From GCA-2731375 sp964590195 (GTDB taxonomy: Bacteria; Pseudomonadota; Alphaproteobacteria; GCA-2731375): DNA of 64,000 bases. The DNA is taken from NCBI GenBank assembly GCA_964590195.1, contig CAZPWJ010000021.1, positions 1 to 64,000 of the forward strand, given 5' to 3'. This document shows positions 1 to 9,025 of the stretch, in pieces. Position 1 is the first letter of the stretch, and every line of letters starts with the position of its first letter. The position numbers were made by a program, and so were the translations under genes. The notes below the pieces were generated by a model, which saw nothing but the letters and a program-made list of their open reading frames with translations, did not search any database and was not told where the DNA came from.

Positions 1-60
1 GATTGGAAGCACCCTACATGAAGTGGGTGTCTGCGTTAACCGGATAGGCACGATTCAAAC

Positions 61-2325
61 TTGGCCCGTGCCTATAACGCGGCCATGAAGTTGGATAGCG
101 CCGATTCCGTCGCCTTGATGGATTACGATCTCTATACACCGTCGTTTGATGCCCCGGCGGGCTTCATTGCCTCGCCGGTCTACGATGGCGACAAGAAAGT
201 CGCGGTGCTCATCTTCCAGATGCCGCTGGACCGTATCACGGAAGTGATGAGCGAGACGGCGGGTCTTGGCAAAACCGGCGAAACCATTCTGGTCGGTCCC
301 GACTATCTGATGCGTTCCGATAGCCGCCTGGATACCAAGAACCGTACTGTCGTGTCTTCCTTCCGTCATCCGAAGAACGGCAAGGTCTTCACCGATGCCA
401 CGCGGGCGGTGTTCGAGAAAGGCGAGACCGGCGTTGGTTATATTGTCGACTATCGTAAGAAGCCGACCATTATTGCCTATACCCCGATTGATATTGGCGG
501 CGTGACCTGGTGTCTGAATGCCAAGATGGACATTGAGGAAATGGTCGTCCCTGTTGATGCGAACGGCAAGGATTTCTACTCCAAATATGTCGACCTGTAC
601 GGCTATTACGATCTGTTTCTGGTCGACCCGACGGGCTATGTCTTCTATTCGGCGGCCAAGGAGTCGGATTATCAGACCAACATGGTCAACGGTAAATTCG
701 CCTCATCCGGTCTGGGCAAGTTGGTTCAGAGCACGTTGAAAAGTGGCCAATATGGTCTGGCGGATTTTGCGCCCTATGCTCCCTCCAACAACGAGCCTGC
801 CGCCTTTATCGCGCAACCCGTGATCAAGAACGGCCAGACCGAGGTGGTGGTTGCCCTGCAGCTCTCCCTGGGTGCGATCAATGCCATCATGCAACAGCGC
901 GAAGGTATGGGCCAGACCGGCGAAAGTTACCTTATCGGCCAGGATAATCTGATGCGTTCGGATTCCTATCTTGACCCGGAAAATCATTCGGTCGTTGCCT
1001 CTTTTGCTGATCCGTCCAAGGGCAGCGTGACCTCGGATGCGGCCAAGGCGGCGTTGGCAGGCAAGACTGGCCGGGACATCGTTATCGATTACAATGGCAA
1101 TCCGGTACTTTCCGCCTATGCGCCGTTGCAGCTATACGGCGTCACCTGGGCCCTGTTGGCGGAGATCGACGAGGCGGAGGCCTTCGCGGTGATCGATCAT
1201 CTGAAATGGTTGATGGTCATCATCGGCCTGATCGGCGCCGTCGCTATCGCGGCTATCGGTTACTTCCTGGCCCGTTCGGTATCGAAGCCGATTGTCGACA
1301 TGACCGACTCGATGACTGTCCTGGCGGATGGCGACAAGACGGTGGAAATCCCGGCTCAAGACCGGGTTGACGAAATTGGCGCCATGGCTGGTGCGGTTCA
1401 GGTTTTCAAGGACAATATGATCCGCAACGACGAACTGGTCGCCGAACAGGAGAAGGAGCGGGCCGCGCGTGAGGCCCGGGCCGAGAAGGTCGATGCCATC
1501 ACCAAGGAATTCGATGGCACCGTGGCCGCTATCCTGAAAACCGTGGCGTCCGCCACGACGGAGATGGACGCCACCGCGCGTTCCATGTCCAACACGGCGG
1601 AAGAGACCATGCAGCAGTCAGCGACCGTTGCCGCGGCCTCGGAACAGGCCAGCAGCAATGTGCAGACCGTTGCGGCTGCTTCGGAAGAGCTGTCATCGTC
1701 AATTGACGAGATCACCCGGCAGGTCAGTGAATCCGCCCGTATCACCAACGAAGCGGTCACGCAGACGGAGAACACCAACCAATCGGTGCTTAGCCTGAAT
1801 GATGCGGCGCAGAAAATCGGCGACGTGGTTGATCTGATCAACGACATCGCCTCGCAGACCAACCTGCTGGCTCTGAACGCCACGATCGAGGCGGCCAGGG
1901 CTGGCGAGGCCGGGAAAGGCTTTGCCGTCGTCGCCTCCGAGGTCAAGAACCTGGCCAATCAAACGGCCAAGGCGACGGAGGAGATTGCCCAGCAAATCAC
2001 CTCCATGCAGCAGGAAACCAACGGCGCCGTGACGGCTCTGCAGGGCATTTCCGAGACCATTGGCAAGATCAACGAGATCTCGACCACTGTATCCTCGGCC
2101 GTGGAGGAGCAATCCGCCGCGACCCAGGAGATTGGCCGCAACGTTGACCAAGCGGCCAGGGGCACCCAGGAAGTGACGCAGAATATCAGTTCCGTCTCCG
2201 AGGCTACTTCGGAAACCGGTTCGGCCGCCACTCAGGTGCTGTCCGCTTCCGAGGAGCTGGCCAAGCAGGCCGAGTCCTTGAAAAGCACGGTGGAAAGCTT
2301 CCTGGCGGACGTCAGGGCAGCCTAA
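61..2325 (+). CDS. Methyl-accepting chemotaxis protein, 5' truncated or frameshifted
   Basis: Membrane chemoreceptor that would signal to CheA/CheW. The visible part (754 residues from a TTG at 61) begins inside a Cache-type sensor region. Two Cache-like units follow each other: a conserved LMRSDS motif occurs at residues 83-88 and again at 298-303, an offset of 215. One transmembrane helix lies at about 383-405, then a HAMP domain (about 406-460) and a methyl-accepting coiled-coil signalling domain to the C-terminus, whose hairpin tip reads QTNLLALNATIEAARAGE. The N-terminal transmembrane helix and the start of the first sensor unit are missing. The frame is open only from base 40, because a TAA lies at 37-39. 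Bases 18-44 in another frame encode residues that align with the expected upstream sequence, so the real start is lost by a frameshift or by the edge of the assembly. The TTG at 61 is not a convincing start. The receptor family is certain; the ligand is unknown. Confidence 0.9.
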   Translation: MARAYNAAMKLDSADSVALMDYDLYTPSFDAPAGFIASPVYDGDKKVAVLIFQMPLDRITEVMSETAGLGKTGETILVGPDYLMRSDSRLDTKNRTVVSSFRHPKNGKVFTDATRAVFEKGETGVGYIVDYRKKPTIIAYTPIDIGGVTWCLNAKMDIEEMVVPVDANGKDFYSKYVDLYGYYDLFLVDPTGYVFYSAAKESDYQTNMVNGKFASSGLGKLVQSTLKSGQYGLADFAPYAPSNNEPAAFIAQPVIKNGQTEVVVALQLSLGAINAIMQQREGMGQTGESYLIGQDNLMRSDSYLDPENHSVVASFADPSKGSVTSDAAKAALAGKTGRDIVIDYNGNPVLSAYAPLQLYGVTWALLAEIDEAEAFAVIDHLKWLMVIIGLIGAVAIAAIGYFLARSVSKPIVDMTDSMTVLADGDKTVEIPAQDRVDEIGAMAGAVQVFKDNMIRNDELVAEQEKERAAREARAEKVDAITKEFDGTVAAILKTVASATTEMDATARSMSNTAEETMQQSATVAAASEQASSNVQTVAAASEELSSSIDEITRQVSESARITNEAVTQTENTNQSVLSLNDAAQKIGDVVDLINDIASQTNLLALNATIEAARAGEAGKGFAVVASEVKNLANQTAKATEEIAQQITSMQQETNGAVTALQGISETIGKINEISTTVSSAVEEQSAATQEIGRNVDQAARGTQEVTQNISSVSEATSETGSAATQVLSASEELAKQAESLKSTVESFLADVRAA

Positions 2326-2375
2326 CGGTCTGTGCAACTTCGGAGCATTTGCTCCTACATACAACGACGAAACAG

Positions 2376-2412
2376 CCGCCGGATCCAGAAATTGGGTCCG
2401 GCGGTTTCGTTT
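2376..2412 (+). terminator. Rho-independent terminator after the first chemoreceptor
   Basis: An 11-bp GC-rich stem (2376-2386 with 2394-2404, one G-U pair) with a 7-nt loop is followed by a T-rich run at 2405-2412. It lies 50 bp after the stop codon. A near-copy of this hairpin follows the second chemoreceptor at 4741. Confidence 0.85.
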
Positions 2413-2626
2413 GTCAGCAGATTGGAAGGGGCAATTAATCGTATTTAAAGGATTGGAAATTAACCAATAAGTAATACTCCTAAATTAGCTTTAATTAGTC
2501 AATTTAGTATAAGCAATAAGTAATATTCAGCAAAACTGACGTATTTGCAGTTTGTTGATCTTAGTCCCGCGCAAGGCTGCCGACGTTTTTCAAAAGAGCG
2601 CCCTGACGCCATGAGGAGGAAATCCA
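2413..2626 (+). promoter_or_regulatory. AT-rich promoter region of the second chemoreceptor
   Basis: The roughly 300-bp gap between the two receptors holds the terminator and then a strongly AT-rich stretch (about 2430-2560). A candidate sigma-70 promoter is TTAGCT at 2485-2490, a 17-bp spacer and TATAAG at 2508-2513. A 12-bp direct repeat (CAATAAGTAATA) occurs at 2465-2476 and 2514-2525, flanking this promoter, and could bind a regulator. A ribosome binding site AGGAGGA at 2614-2620 precedes the TTG start at 2627 with a 6-nt gap. The ATG at 2611 opens only a nine-codon frame and is not the start. Confidence 0.5.
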
Positions 2627-4687
2627 TTGACCCGATTTAAAAGCTTGAGCTTTGCCATAATTGGTTTCTTAATTATCGTTGGCGTTGTATTCGTCGTCAG
2701 CGCTGCGCTGGTCCGAAGCAAGGTGGCGGATTCCCAGGTTTACTGGGGCCATTATCAGGATATTTCCTCGCCCAAGGACAGGGCCTTGAATTCCCTGGTT
2801 TCGAACCTTGGCTATGGCGGCATGATCCATCAATTCAAGAATTACGTCTTGCGCAAGGACAGCAAGCGTTTGGGCCGCATCCGTGCCGCTGCCGGTGCCG
2901 CCCAGGGCGCCCTTAATGCCTACCAGGCCGTTGGCGTCAGCGCCGAGGAGCAGGCGGCGATCAAGGCCATCAGCGGCGTGATCGCGAACTATACCGCCAA
3001 GACGGACGTTGTCGCCAGAATGGTGGCGGAAGGCAAGACATCCCGTCAGATCGACAAGACCGTAAAGATCAGCGACAAGCCGGCCTTGGAAGGCATCAAG
3101 GTTTTGAAGGCGACGGTGCTGGCACAGCGCCGTTCGGACCAGGGCGTCGAAACCAAGATTGAGTTGCTGGTCGGGCTGCGCGAGGCGCTGGGCTATGGCG
3201 GCATGATCCATCAGTTCAAGAATTATGTTCTGCGCCAGGATGCACCCCGCGTGGCCAAGATCCGTGCCCGGGTCGCCAGCGCGCGCGAGATCATGGTCAA
3301 ATTTAATAGCCTGGGCGTCAACGAGCGCGAGACTAAGGCTCTAGCGGCAATTTCCGCCGTTGTCAGCGCCTATGACAAGAACACCGGCCTGGTTGAAGGG
3401 CTGGTGGCCAAGGGCTCAACCGTCGAAAAACTGGATAAGTCCGTGAAGATCAGCGACGGCCCCGCAATCAAGGGCTTCGATGTTCTGGTTGGCGAGATTG
3501 CCGCCCAGACCAGGGCGGAGCAGCAGCAGCTTACGGGTAATCTCGAATCCGCGACATTATTATCTCTTATCATCATGGTTGTTGCCGTGGTTTCGTCGCT
3601 GGGACTGACCGCTCTGACCGGTTGGGTGCTATTGATCCGCATCGTGCGCCCAACCATGGCCATGACCAAGCAAATGAACATGCTTTCCGAAGGCGATCTC
3701 AGTGTCGAGGTTTCCGGACTGGGCCGCGATGACGAGATTGGCGATATGGCCAAGGCGGTGGAAGTCTTCAAACAAAATGCCGTTGCACGTGAACGGCTGG
3801 AGGCCGAACAGGCCGAAGCCCGTACGGAACACGAGGCGCGGGCGAGAAAAATCGATGCCATTACCAAGGATTTTGACAATTCCGTGGCCGGCATTCTGAA
3901 GACAGTAGCCTCCGCCACCACGGAAATGGACGCCACCGCGAACGCCATGTCCACTACGGCGGAGCAATCCGTGGAGCGTGCCTCCGCCGTTGCCGCGGCC
4001 TCGGAACAGGCCAGCACGAACGTGCAGACCGTTGCCGCCGCATCACAAGAGCTATCCTCGTCGATTGACGAGATTACGAAACAGGTTAGCGAGTCAGCCC
4101 GTATCACCAATGAAGCCGTCAGCCAGACCGAGAAGACCAATCAATCGGTGCTGGGCCTGAATGATGCGGCGCAAAAAATTGGCGATGTGGTCAACCTGAT
4201 CAATGATATCGCTTCTCAGACCAATCTATTGGCCCTGAATGCCACGATCGAGGCGGCGCGTGCCGGCGAGGCCGGCAAGGGCTTTGCCGTGGTCGCCTCG
4301 GAGGTCAAGAATTTGGCCAACCAGACTGCCAAGGCGACCGAGGATATTGCCGCGCAGATCTCCACCATGCAGGAAGAGACCAATGGTGCGGTCGACGCCC
4401 TGCAAGGGGTCAGCGACACGATTGGCAGGATCAATGATATTTCGGCCTCTGTATCGGCGGCGGTGGAGGAACAATCCGCCGCGACCCAGGAGATTGGCCG
4501 TAATGTCGATCAGGCCGCCAAGGGTACCCGCGAGGTGACGGAGAATATTTCTTCCGTCAACGAGGCGACGTCGGAAACCGGCGCGGCGGCGGCAGAGGTT
4601 TTGTCCGCTTCCGAGGAATTGGCCAAGCAGGCCGATGCCCTGAAGGGCACTGTCGAGACGTTCCTGACGGACGTCAGGGCCGCCTAA
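2627..4687 (+). CDS. Methyl-accepting chemotaxis protein with duplicated GYGG-x-IH-x-FKNYVLR sensor domain
   Basis: Transmembrane chemoreceptor of 686 residues with a TTG start fixed by a strong AGGAGGA site. Order: transmembrane helix at 7-29; periplasmic region 30-308; second transmembrane helix at about 310-335; HAMP at about 336-390; methyl-accepting signalling domain at about 425-686. The periplasmic region is a tandem duplication. The 16-residue block LGYGGMIHQFKNYVLR is identical at 61-76 and 188-203, and a DK-x-VKISD block recurs at 143 and 270, both offset by 127 residues. Each repeat keeps one His (68, 195), which could bind a ligand, metal or cofactor (inference). The signalling half is nearly identical to that of the upstream receptor, so the two probably arose by duplication or gene conversion with different sensor parts. 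The ligand is unknown. Confidence 0.95.
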   Translation: MTRFKSLSFAIIGFLIIVGVVFVVSAALVRSKVADSQVYWGHYQDISSPKDRALNSLVSNLGYGGMIHQFKNYVLRKDSKRLGRIRAAAGAAQGALNAYQAVGVSAEEQAAIKAISGVIANYTAKTDVVARMVAEGKTSRQIDKTVKISDKPALEGIKVLKATVLAQRRSDQGVETKIELLVGLREALGYGGMIHQFKNYVLRQDAPRVAKIRARVASAREIMVKFNSLGVNERETKALAAISAVVSAYDKNTGLVEGLVAKGSTVEKLDKSVKISDGPAIKGFDVLVGEIAAQTRAEQQQLTGNLESATLLSLIIMVVAVVSSLGLTALTGWVLLIRIVRPTMAMTKQMNMLSEGDLSVEVSGLGRDDEIGDMAKAVEVFKQNAVARERLEAEQAEARTEHEARARKIDAITKDFDNSVAGILKTVASATTEMDATANAMSTTAEQSVERASAVAAASEQASTNVQTVAAASQELSSSIDEITKQVSESARITNEAVSQTEKTNQSVLGLNDAAQKIGDVVNLINDIASQTNLLALNATIEAARAGEAGKGFAVVASEVKNLANQTAKATEDIAAQISTMQEETNGAVDALQGVSDTIGRINDISASVSAAVEEQSAATQEIGRNVDQAAKGTREVTENISSVNEATSETGAAAAEVLSASEELAKQADALKGTVETFLTDVRAA

Positions 4688-4740
4688 CGCATTCTATAAA
4701 GCGCGGCGGCCATTGCCGCCGCCAAGAAAGCCTGACACAG

Positions 4741-4778
4741 CCGCCGGGTCCATTTTGTGGGCCCGGCGGTTGTTGTTT
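4741..4778 (+). terminator. Rho-independent terminator after the second chemoreceptor
   Basis: An 11-bp stem (4741-4751 with 4759-4769, one G-U pair) has a 7-nt loop and a T-rich tail (4770-4778). It is nearly identical in its arms to the terminator at 2376 and stops just short of the convergent glnD stop codon. Confidence 0.85.
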
Positions 4779-4788
4779 CGGCGCGGTG

Positions 4789-7596
4789 TCATGCGGTCGC
4801 CGCCTTGTCCGGGTCATCCGCCGTGGCGGCGGCATCATCGGCTTCCGTCAGGGCGGACAGCAGGCGTTCGCGGATGGTTTCCAGCCGCCTCTCGGAAGTG
4901 ATCTTCAGGCCGAACAGATCCTTGACGTAAAATACATCCACCGCCCTTTCGCCATAGGTCGCGATACGGGCGTTGGCGATCGTCAGGGATAAGCTGTAGA
5001 AAGCCTTGGTCAGGTCATGCAGCAGGGCTGGACGGTCGCGGCCATTGACCTCGATCACCGTATGGGCGCGGGAGGCTTCGTTGTCGATGATCACCGCCGG
5101 CTGCACCGTGAAGACGCTGGCCCGGCCCGGCAGATGGCTGCGTTTCTCTCCCAAGGCCACGGACAGCAGGGTTTCGCCGCTGAGGATCTTGCCGATGGTC
5201 CGGCGCAGGCGGGCGATGGTTTCGGGCCGCTCGATTGGCCCGCCCTCCATATCTTGAATGGAAAAGACATCCAGGGCCATGCCGTCGGTGGTGGTGAAAA
5301 TCCGCGCCCCGGCGATGCTTACGCCGCTGACGGTAATGGCGCCTGCCAGGCGCGAGAACAGGCCAGGATGATCGGCGGTATAGACGGTCACTTCCGTAAA
5401 CGATTCAAACGGATGAACTCGGACGTCGACGGCGATGGCGTCTCCGGCATCGTCCGCCGCCCGCATCATGCGGGCCCAATATTCGTGATCCGACAGCTCG
5501 GCGGACAGCCAAAAGGCCGCGACACCCCGATCCAGATGCCGGTCCACGGCCTCCCGCGGCCAATCCTGCAAGCGCTCCCGCAGGGCTTCCTTCACCGCCC
5601 CCGCGCGCTCTTCGCGGTTCGCCAGGGGCTGGCCGCCCAGCATATATTCCTCGGCCCGGTTATAAAGATCCCGCAGCAGCTGGCCTTTCCAGCCATTCCA
5701 GATGCCAGGGCCAACGGCGCGGATATCACAGACTGTCAGCACCACCAGCAGCTTCAGGCGTTCCGGGCTTTGTACCAGTTCGACAAAATCGCTGATCGAC
5801 TTGGGGTCATCCAGATCGCGCTTGAAGGCCGTATGCGCCATGGCCAGATGCCAGCGCACCAGCCAGGCCACGGTCTCGGTCTCCGAGGCATCCATGCCGA
5901 AACGCGGGCACAGTTCCTCGGCCACTTCCGCCCCCAACACGGAATGGTCGCCGCCCCGGCCCTTGGCGATGTCATGCAACAGCAGGGCGGCATACAGCAC
6001 CCGGCGCAGCTTGATCTTGCCGATCACTTCCGATGACAGCGGATGATCTTCCGCCAGCTCGCCGGCCTCGATCCGGGCCAGGATGCCCATGGCGCGGATG
6101 GTATGTTCGTCCACCGTATAGACATGGTACATATCGTGCTGCATCTGGGCTACGACGCGGCCAAAATCAGGCACGAAACGGCCGAACACGCCGGCTTCGT
6201 TCATGCGGCGCAGGGTGGTTTCCGGATTGCTTCGCGAACTGATTATTTCCAGAAACAGGCGGTTGGCCTCTGGGTCTTCACGTAACTTGTGGTCAATCAG
6301 GCGCAGATTGCGGGTGATCAGACGCAGTGCCTGGGGATGAATATCAAGGTCTTTTTCATGGGCCACATGAAACAGCCCGATCAACTTCACCGGATCGCGG
6401 CGAAAGTCACCGTCATCCAGCAAACTTATCCGGTCGCCCTCGACCTGAAAGCCGTCGATTTCACGCCGGCGCAGACCAAACCGGGGCAGGCGGAAGCGTG
6501 GCTGGCGCTTGTGCTGCTCTTCCAGGGTGGCGCAGAAGATGCGGGTCAAATCACCCACGTCCTTGGCGACCAGGAAATAATGCTTCATGAAGCGTTCCAC
6601 GCCCGAACTGCCGGCGTGGTCGCGATAGCCCAGGCGGGCGGCCAATTCCGGCTGCACATCGAAGGTCAGGCGTTCTTCCGGGCGGTTTGCCAGATAGTGC
6701 AGGTGGCAGCGTACCGTGCGCAGGAAGGTTTCCGCCTTGGCGAACAGGCGGTATTCCTCTTCCGTCAGGACGCCCTGGCCGATCAGTTCCGCGACATCAT
6801 CGACCCGGTAGAGATACTTGGCGATCCAAAACAGCGTATGCAGATCGCGCAGGCCGCCCTTGCCGTCCTTGACGTTGGGTTCCAGCAAATAGCGGCTGTC
6901 GCCCATGCGCTGATGGCGCTCGTTGCGTTCGGCCAATTTGGCATCGACAAAGTCGGGACCGGTATCGGCGACGACCTCGGCCGCGAAACGCTCCTTCATA
7001 TCCTTGAACAGAGCCTCGTCGCCCCACAGATACCGCCCTTCCAGCAAAGTGGTGCGAATGGTCAGATCGCTTTGCGAAAGCCGGATACATTCATCCACCG
7101 TGCGTGTGGCATGGCCTACCTTCAGGCGCAAATCCCACAGCATGTAGAGCATGTATTCCACCACCTGCTCACCCCAGGGGGTTTGCTTGTAGGGCAACAG
7201 GAACAGCAGGTCGATATCCGATTGCGGTGCCAATTCACCACGGCCATAGCCGCCGATGGCGACCAGCCCGATGCGTTCGGAGGCGGTGGGATTGGTGGCG
7301 CGAAAGACAATGCCGGTGGTGAAATCGTACAGCGCGCGGATCAACTGATCCATCAGATAGCAGTTCGCGGCCAGCACCATGTTGCCGCTGCCCCCCGCCT
7401 CGAAGCGCTGGCGTACCTCGCCGCGGCCGGCCGCCAGGGTGTCTTTCAACAGCTGTAGGACGGCGCCGCGCAGGGCGGGGGAATCGGGGGCATGATCCTC
7501 GGCCAGGTCTTCCAAGGCCTGGCTCAAGGCGGCGCGGTCGATAACCTTGCGCCGGTCGGTGAATGCATCCACCTCCGTCATCGTGGCGTCGACCAT
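4789..7596 (-). CDS. glnD: Bifunctional [protein-PII] uridylyltransferase / uridylyl-removing enzyme GlnD
   Basis: Glutamine sensor that uridylylates PII proteins (GlnB/GlnK) when nitrogen is short and deuridylylates them when glutamine is high. From the ATG at 7596 it has 935 residues, normal for alphaproteobacteria. Domains in order: nucleotidyltransferase with GGYGRGEL at about 115-122 and SDIDLLFL at about 126-133; GlnD linker; HD phosphohydrolase with VDEHTIR and LLHDIAKGRGGDHS near the middle; two C-terminal ACT domains (EVTVYTADHPGLFSRLAGAI and a later DRPALLHDLTKAF block) that bind glutamine. The open frame runs on to 7689, but that extension overlaps the preceding SDR gene and is basic low-complexity sequence. 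ATG 7581 is an alternative start. It lies 32 bp after the SDR stop and may be co-transcribed with it. Confidence 0.97.
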   Translation of the reverse strand: MVDATMTEVDAFTDRRKVIDRAALSQALEDLAEDHAPDSPALRGAVLQLLKDTLAAGRGEVRQRFEAGGSGNMVLAANCYLMDQLIRALYDFTTGIVFRATNPTASERIGLVAIGGYGRGELAPQSDIDLLFLLPYKQTPWGEQVVEYMLYMLWDLRLKVGHATRTVDECIRLSQSDLTIRTTLLEGRYLWGDEALFKDMKERFAAEVVADTGPDFVDAKLAERNERHQRMGDSRYLLEPNVKDGKGGLRDLHTLFWIAKYLYRVDDVAELIGQGVLTEEEYRLFAKAETFLRTVRCHLHYLANRPEERLTFDVQPELAARLGYRDHAGSSGVERFMKHYFLVAKDVGDLTRIFCATLEEQHKRQPRFRLPRFGLRRREIDGFQVEGDRISLLDDGDFRRDPVKLIGLFHVAHEKDLDIHPQALRLITRNLRLIDHKLREDPEANRLFLEIISSRSNPETTLRRMNEAGVFGRFVPDFGRVVAQMQHDMYHVYTVDEHTIRAMGILARIEAGELAEDHPLSSEVIGKIKLRRVLYAALLLHDIAKGRGGDHSVLGAEVAEELCPRFGMDASETETVAWLVRWHLAMAHTAFKRDLDDPKSISDFVELVQSPERLKLLVVLTVCDIRAVGPGIWNGWKGQLLRDLYNRAEEYMLGGQPLANREERAGAVKEALRERLQDWPREAVDRHLDRGVAAFWLSAELSDHEYWARMMRAADDAGDAIAVDVRVHPFESFTEVTVYTADHPGLFSRLAGAITVSGVSIAGARIFTTTDGMALDVFSIQDMEGGPIERPETIARLRRTIGKILSGETLLSVALGEKRSHLPGRASVFTVQPAVIIDNEASRAHTVIEVNGRDRPALLHDLTKAFYSLSLTIANARIATYGERAVDVFYVKDLFGLKITSERRLETIRERLLSALTEADDAAATADDPDKAATA

Positions 7597-7628
7597 CCCC
7601 GAATGCCCCCGATCCCCATTTTTTCCGC

Positions 7629-8399
7629 CTAGCCGGCGCCTACCGCGGTGACGCCGCCGTCGATGCAAAAGGTCTGACCGGTGGTCCATGAACCGGCCTT
7701 GGATGCCAGATAGACGGCGATGCCGGCAAGATCCTCGCCTTCGCCCAGGCGTCCCATGGGGGTGGCTTCCTCACGCTTGGCCGCGACCTCCGGATCCTCG
7801 TACAAGGCGCGGGCGAAATTGGTTTTCACCAGGCCCGGCGCGATGCAGTTGACGCGGATGTTGTCCTTGCCGAATTCGGCCGCCAGATTGCGCACGATTT
7901 GCATATCCGCCGCCTTGGAAATGCAATAGGCGCCTAGAACCGTGCTGCCCCGCAGACCGCCGATGGAGGAAACGATCATAATGGCGCCGTCCTTGCGGGC
8001 CTGCATCTCGGGGATCACTTCGCGGCAAAATGCCAGGTTGCACTTGATGTTGACGTCCATTGTCTTATCGAAGGCGTCGTCGGGAATGTCCAGGGCCGAG
8101 CCGTAGAACGGATTAACGGCGGCATTCAGGATCAGAATATCGATCTGGCCCCAGGCGTCCCGCGTCTTGGCCAGCAGGTTGTCCATGTCTTCCTTGCGCG
8201 AAACATTACACGGTATCGCGATGGCTTCGCCGCCGTCGGCCTTGATACCGTTGGCCACTTCCTCGCACAGATCCGCCTTACGCGAGGTAATCACCACCTT
8301 GGCGCCATGCTCGGCCAGACCCTCGGCCATGGCCTTGCCAATACCCTTGGTGGAGCCGGTTACAATGGCAACCTTGCCCGTCAAATCAAATAAGTTCAT
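7629..8399 (-). CDS. SDR family NAD(P)-dependent oxidoreductase
   Basis: Classical short-chain dehydrogenase/reductase of 256 residues. It has the Rossmann nucleotide-binding motif TGSTKGIG near the N-terminus, NAAVN (the NNAG-equivalent), a catalytic Ser in VSSIGG, and the catalytic pair in YCISK. The C-terminal TTGQTFCIDGG block is typical of the classical subgroup. A GTG at 8405, two codons upstream, is better placed relative to the AAAGGA site than the ATG at 8399, so the protein may start there. It lies just upstream of glnD on the same strand. It is not especially close to the SDR triplet at 9.0-11.5 kb. Substrate unknown. Confidence 0.9.
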   Translation of the reverse strand: MNLFDLTGKVAIVTGSTKGIGKAMAEGLAEHGAKVVITSRKADLCEEVANGIKADGGEAIAIPCNVSRKEDMDNLLAKTRDAWGQIDILILNAAVNPFYGSALDIPDDAFDKTMDVNIKCNLAFCREVIPEMQARKDGAIMIVSSIGGLRGSTVLGAYCISKAADMQIVRNLAAEFGKDNIRVNCIAPGLVKTNFARALYEDPEVAAKREEATPMGRLGEGEDLAGIAVYLASKAGSWTTGQTFCIDGGVTAVGAG

Positions 8400-8541
8400 C
8401 GCCACGATTTTGTTTCCTTTCTGAGATCGGGATCGATTTTGAGCCAAGCATAACCCAATCCCGCGCAGCGCGCGCGGGCAAATCGTGTGAAATTTTCAGG
8501 ATGATGTTCTAGAATTGCCAAAAATCGGGGAGGCTTTATTC

Positions 8542-9003
8542 ATGGGTTTGTGGATTGGCGTGCATCTTTTGGCGGCGGTCTTTTGGGTGGGGGGGATGTA
8601 TTTTGCCCATCGTTGTCTGCGCCCGGCGGCGGAATTGCATCTGCCGCCGCCCTTGCGTCTGGTGCTGTGGCGCGGCGTGCTGCGGCGCTTTTTCTCGCGG
8701 GTCTGGATGGCCATCGCCGCTCTTTTGATCTCCGGCTATATGATGGTGTTCATATATCTGGGCGGATTCGCCAACCTTGGCCTGCATGTGAATTTGATGC
8801 AGGCCTTGGGATGGCTCATGATCGGGCTCTATCTACACATCTATTTCGGCCCCTATCGGCCTTTCAAGGCCGCCTTGAACGATAGCGATTTTGCCGCTGC
8901 CGGGGTGCAATTGGCCAAGATCCGCAAAATTGTCGGGATTAATCTTGTCCTGGGACTGATCACTATGTTGTTGGGGGCAACCGGGCGCTATTGGGCGTTT
9001 TAG
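8542..9003 (+). CDS. CopD-like four-helix integral membrane protein
   Basis: A 153-residue inner-membrane protein with four predicted helices (about 2-24, 57-80, 87-105 and 131-150). The first helix carries GVHLLAAVFWVGGMYFAH and the third YLHIYFGP, a layout like the copper-resistance D (CopD) family and related small membrane proteins. The ATG at 8542 was chosen because GGGGAGG lies 8 bp upstream; a TTG at 8515 is also in frame but has no such site. The next gene starts 22 bp after its stop. A copper or haem role is only a family-level inference. Confidence 0.7.
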   Translation: MGLWIGVHLLAAVFWVGGMYFAHRCLRPAAELHLPPPLRLVLWRGVLRRFFSRVWMAIAALLISGYMMVFIYLGGFANLGLHVNLMQALGWLMIGLYLHIYFGPYRPFKAALNDSDFAAAGVQLAKIRKIVGINLVLGLITMLLGATGRYWAF

Positions 9004-9025
9004 GGCGCGGACGGGAGGAATTAAA

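Noticed and set aside
2611..2640. ATG at 2611 as start of the second chemoreceptor
   Set aside because: It is in another frame and stops after nine codons; the real start is the TTG at 2627.
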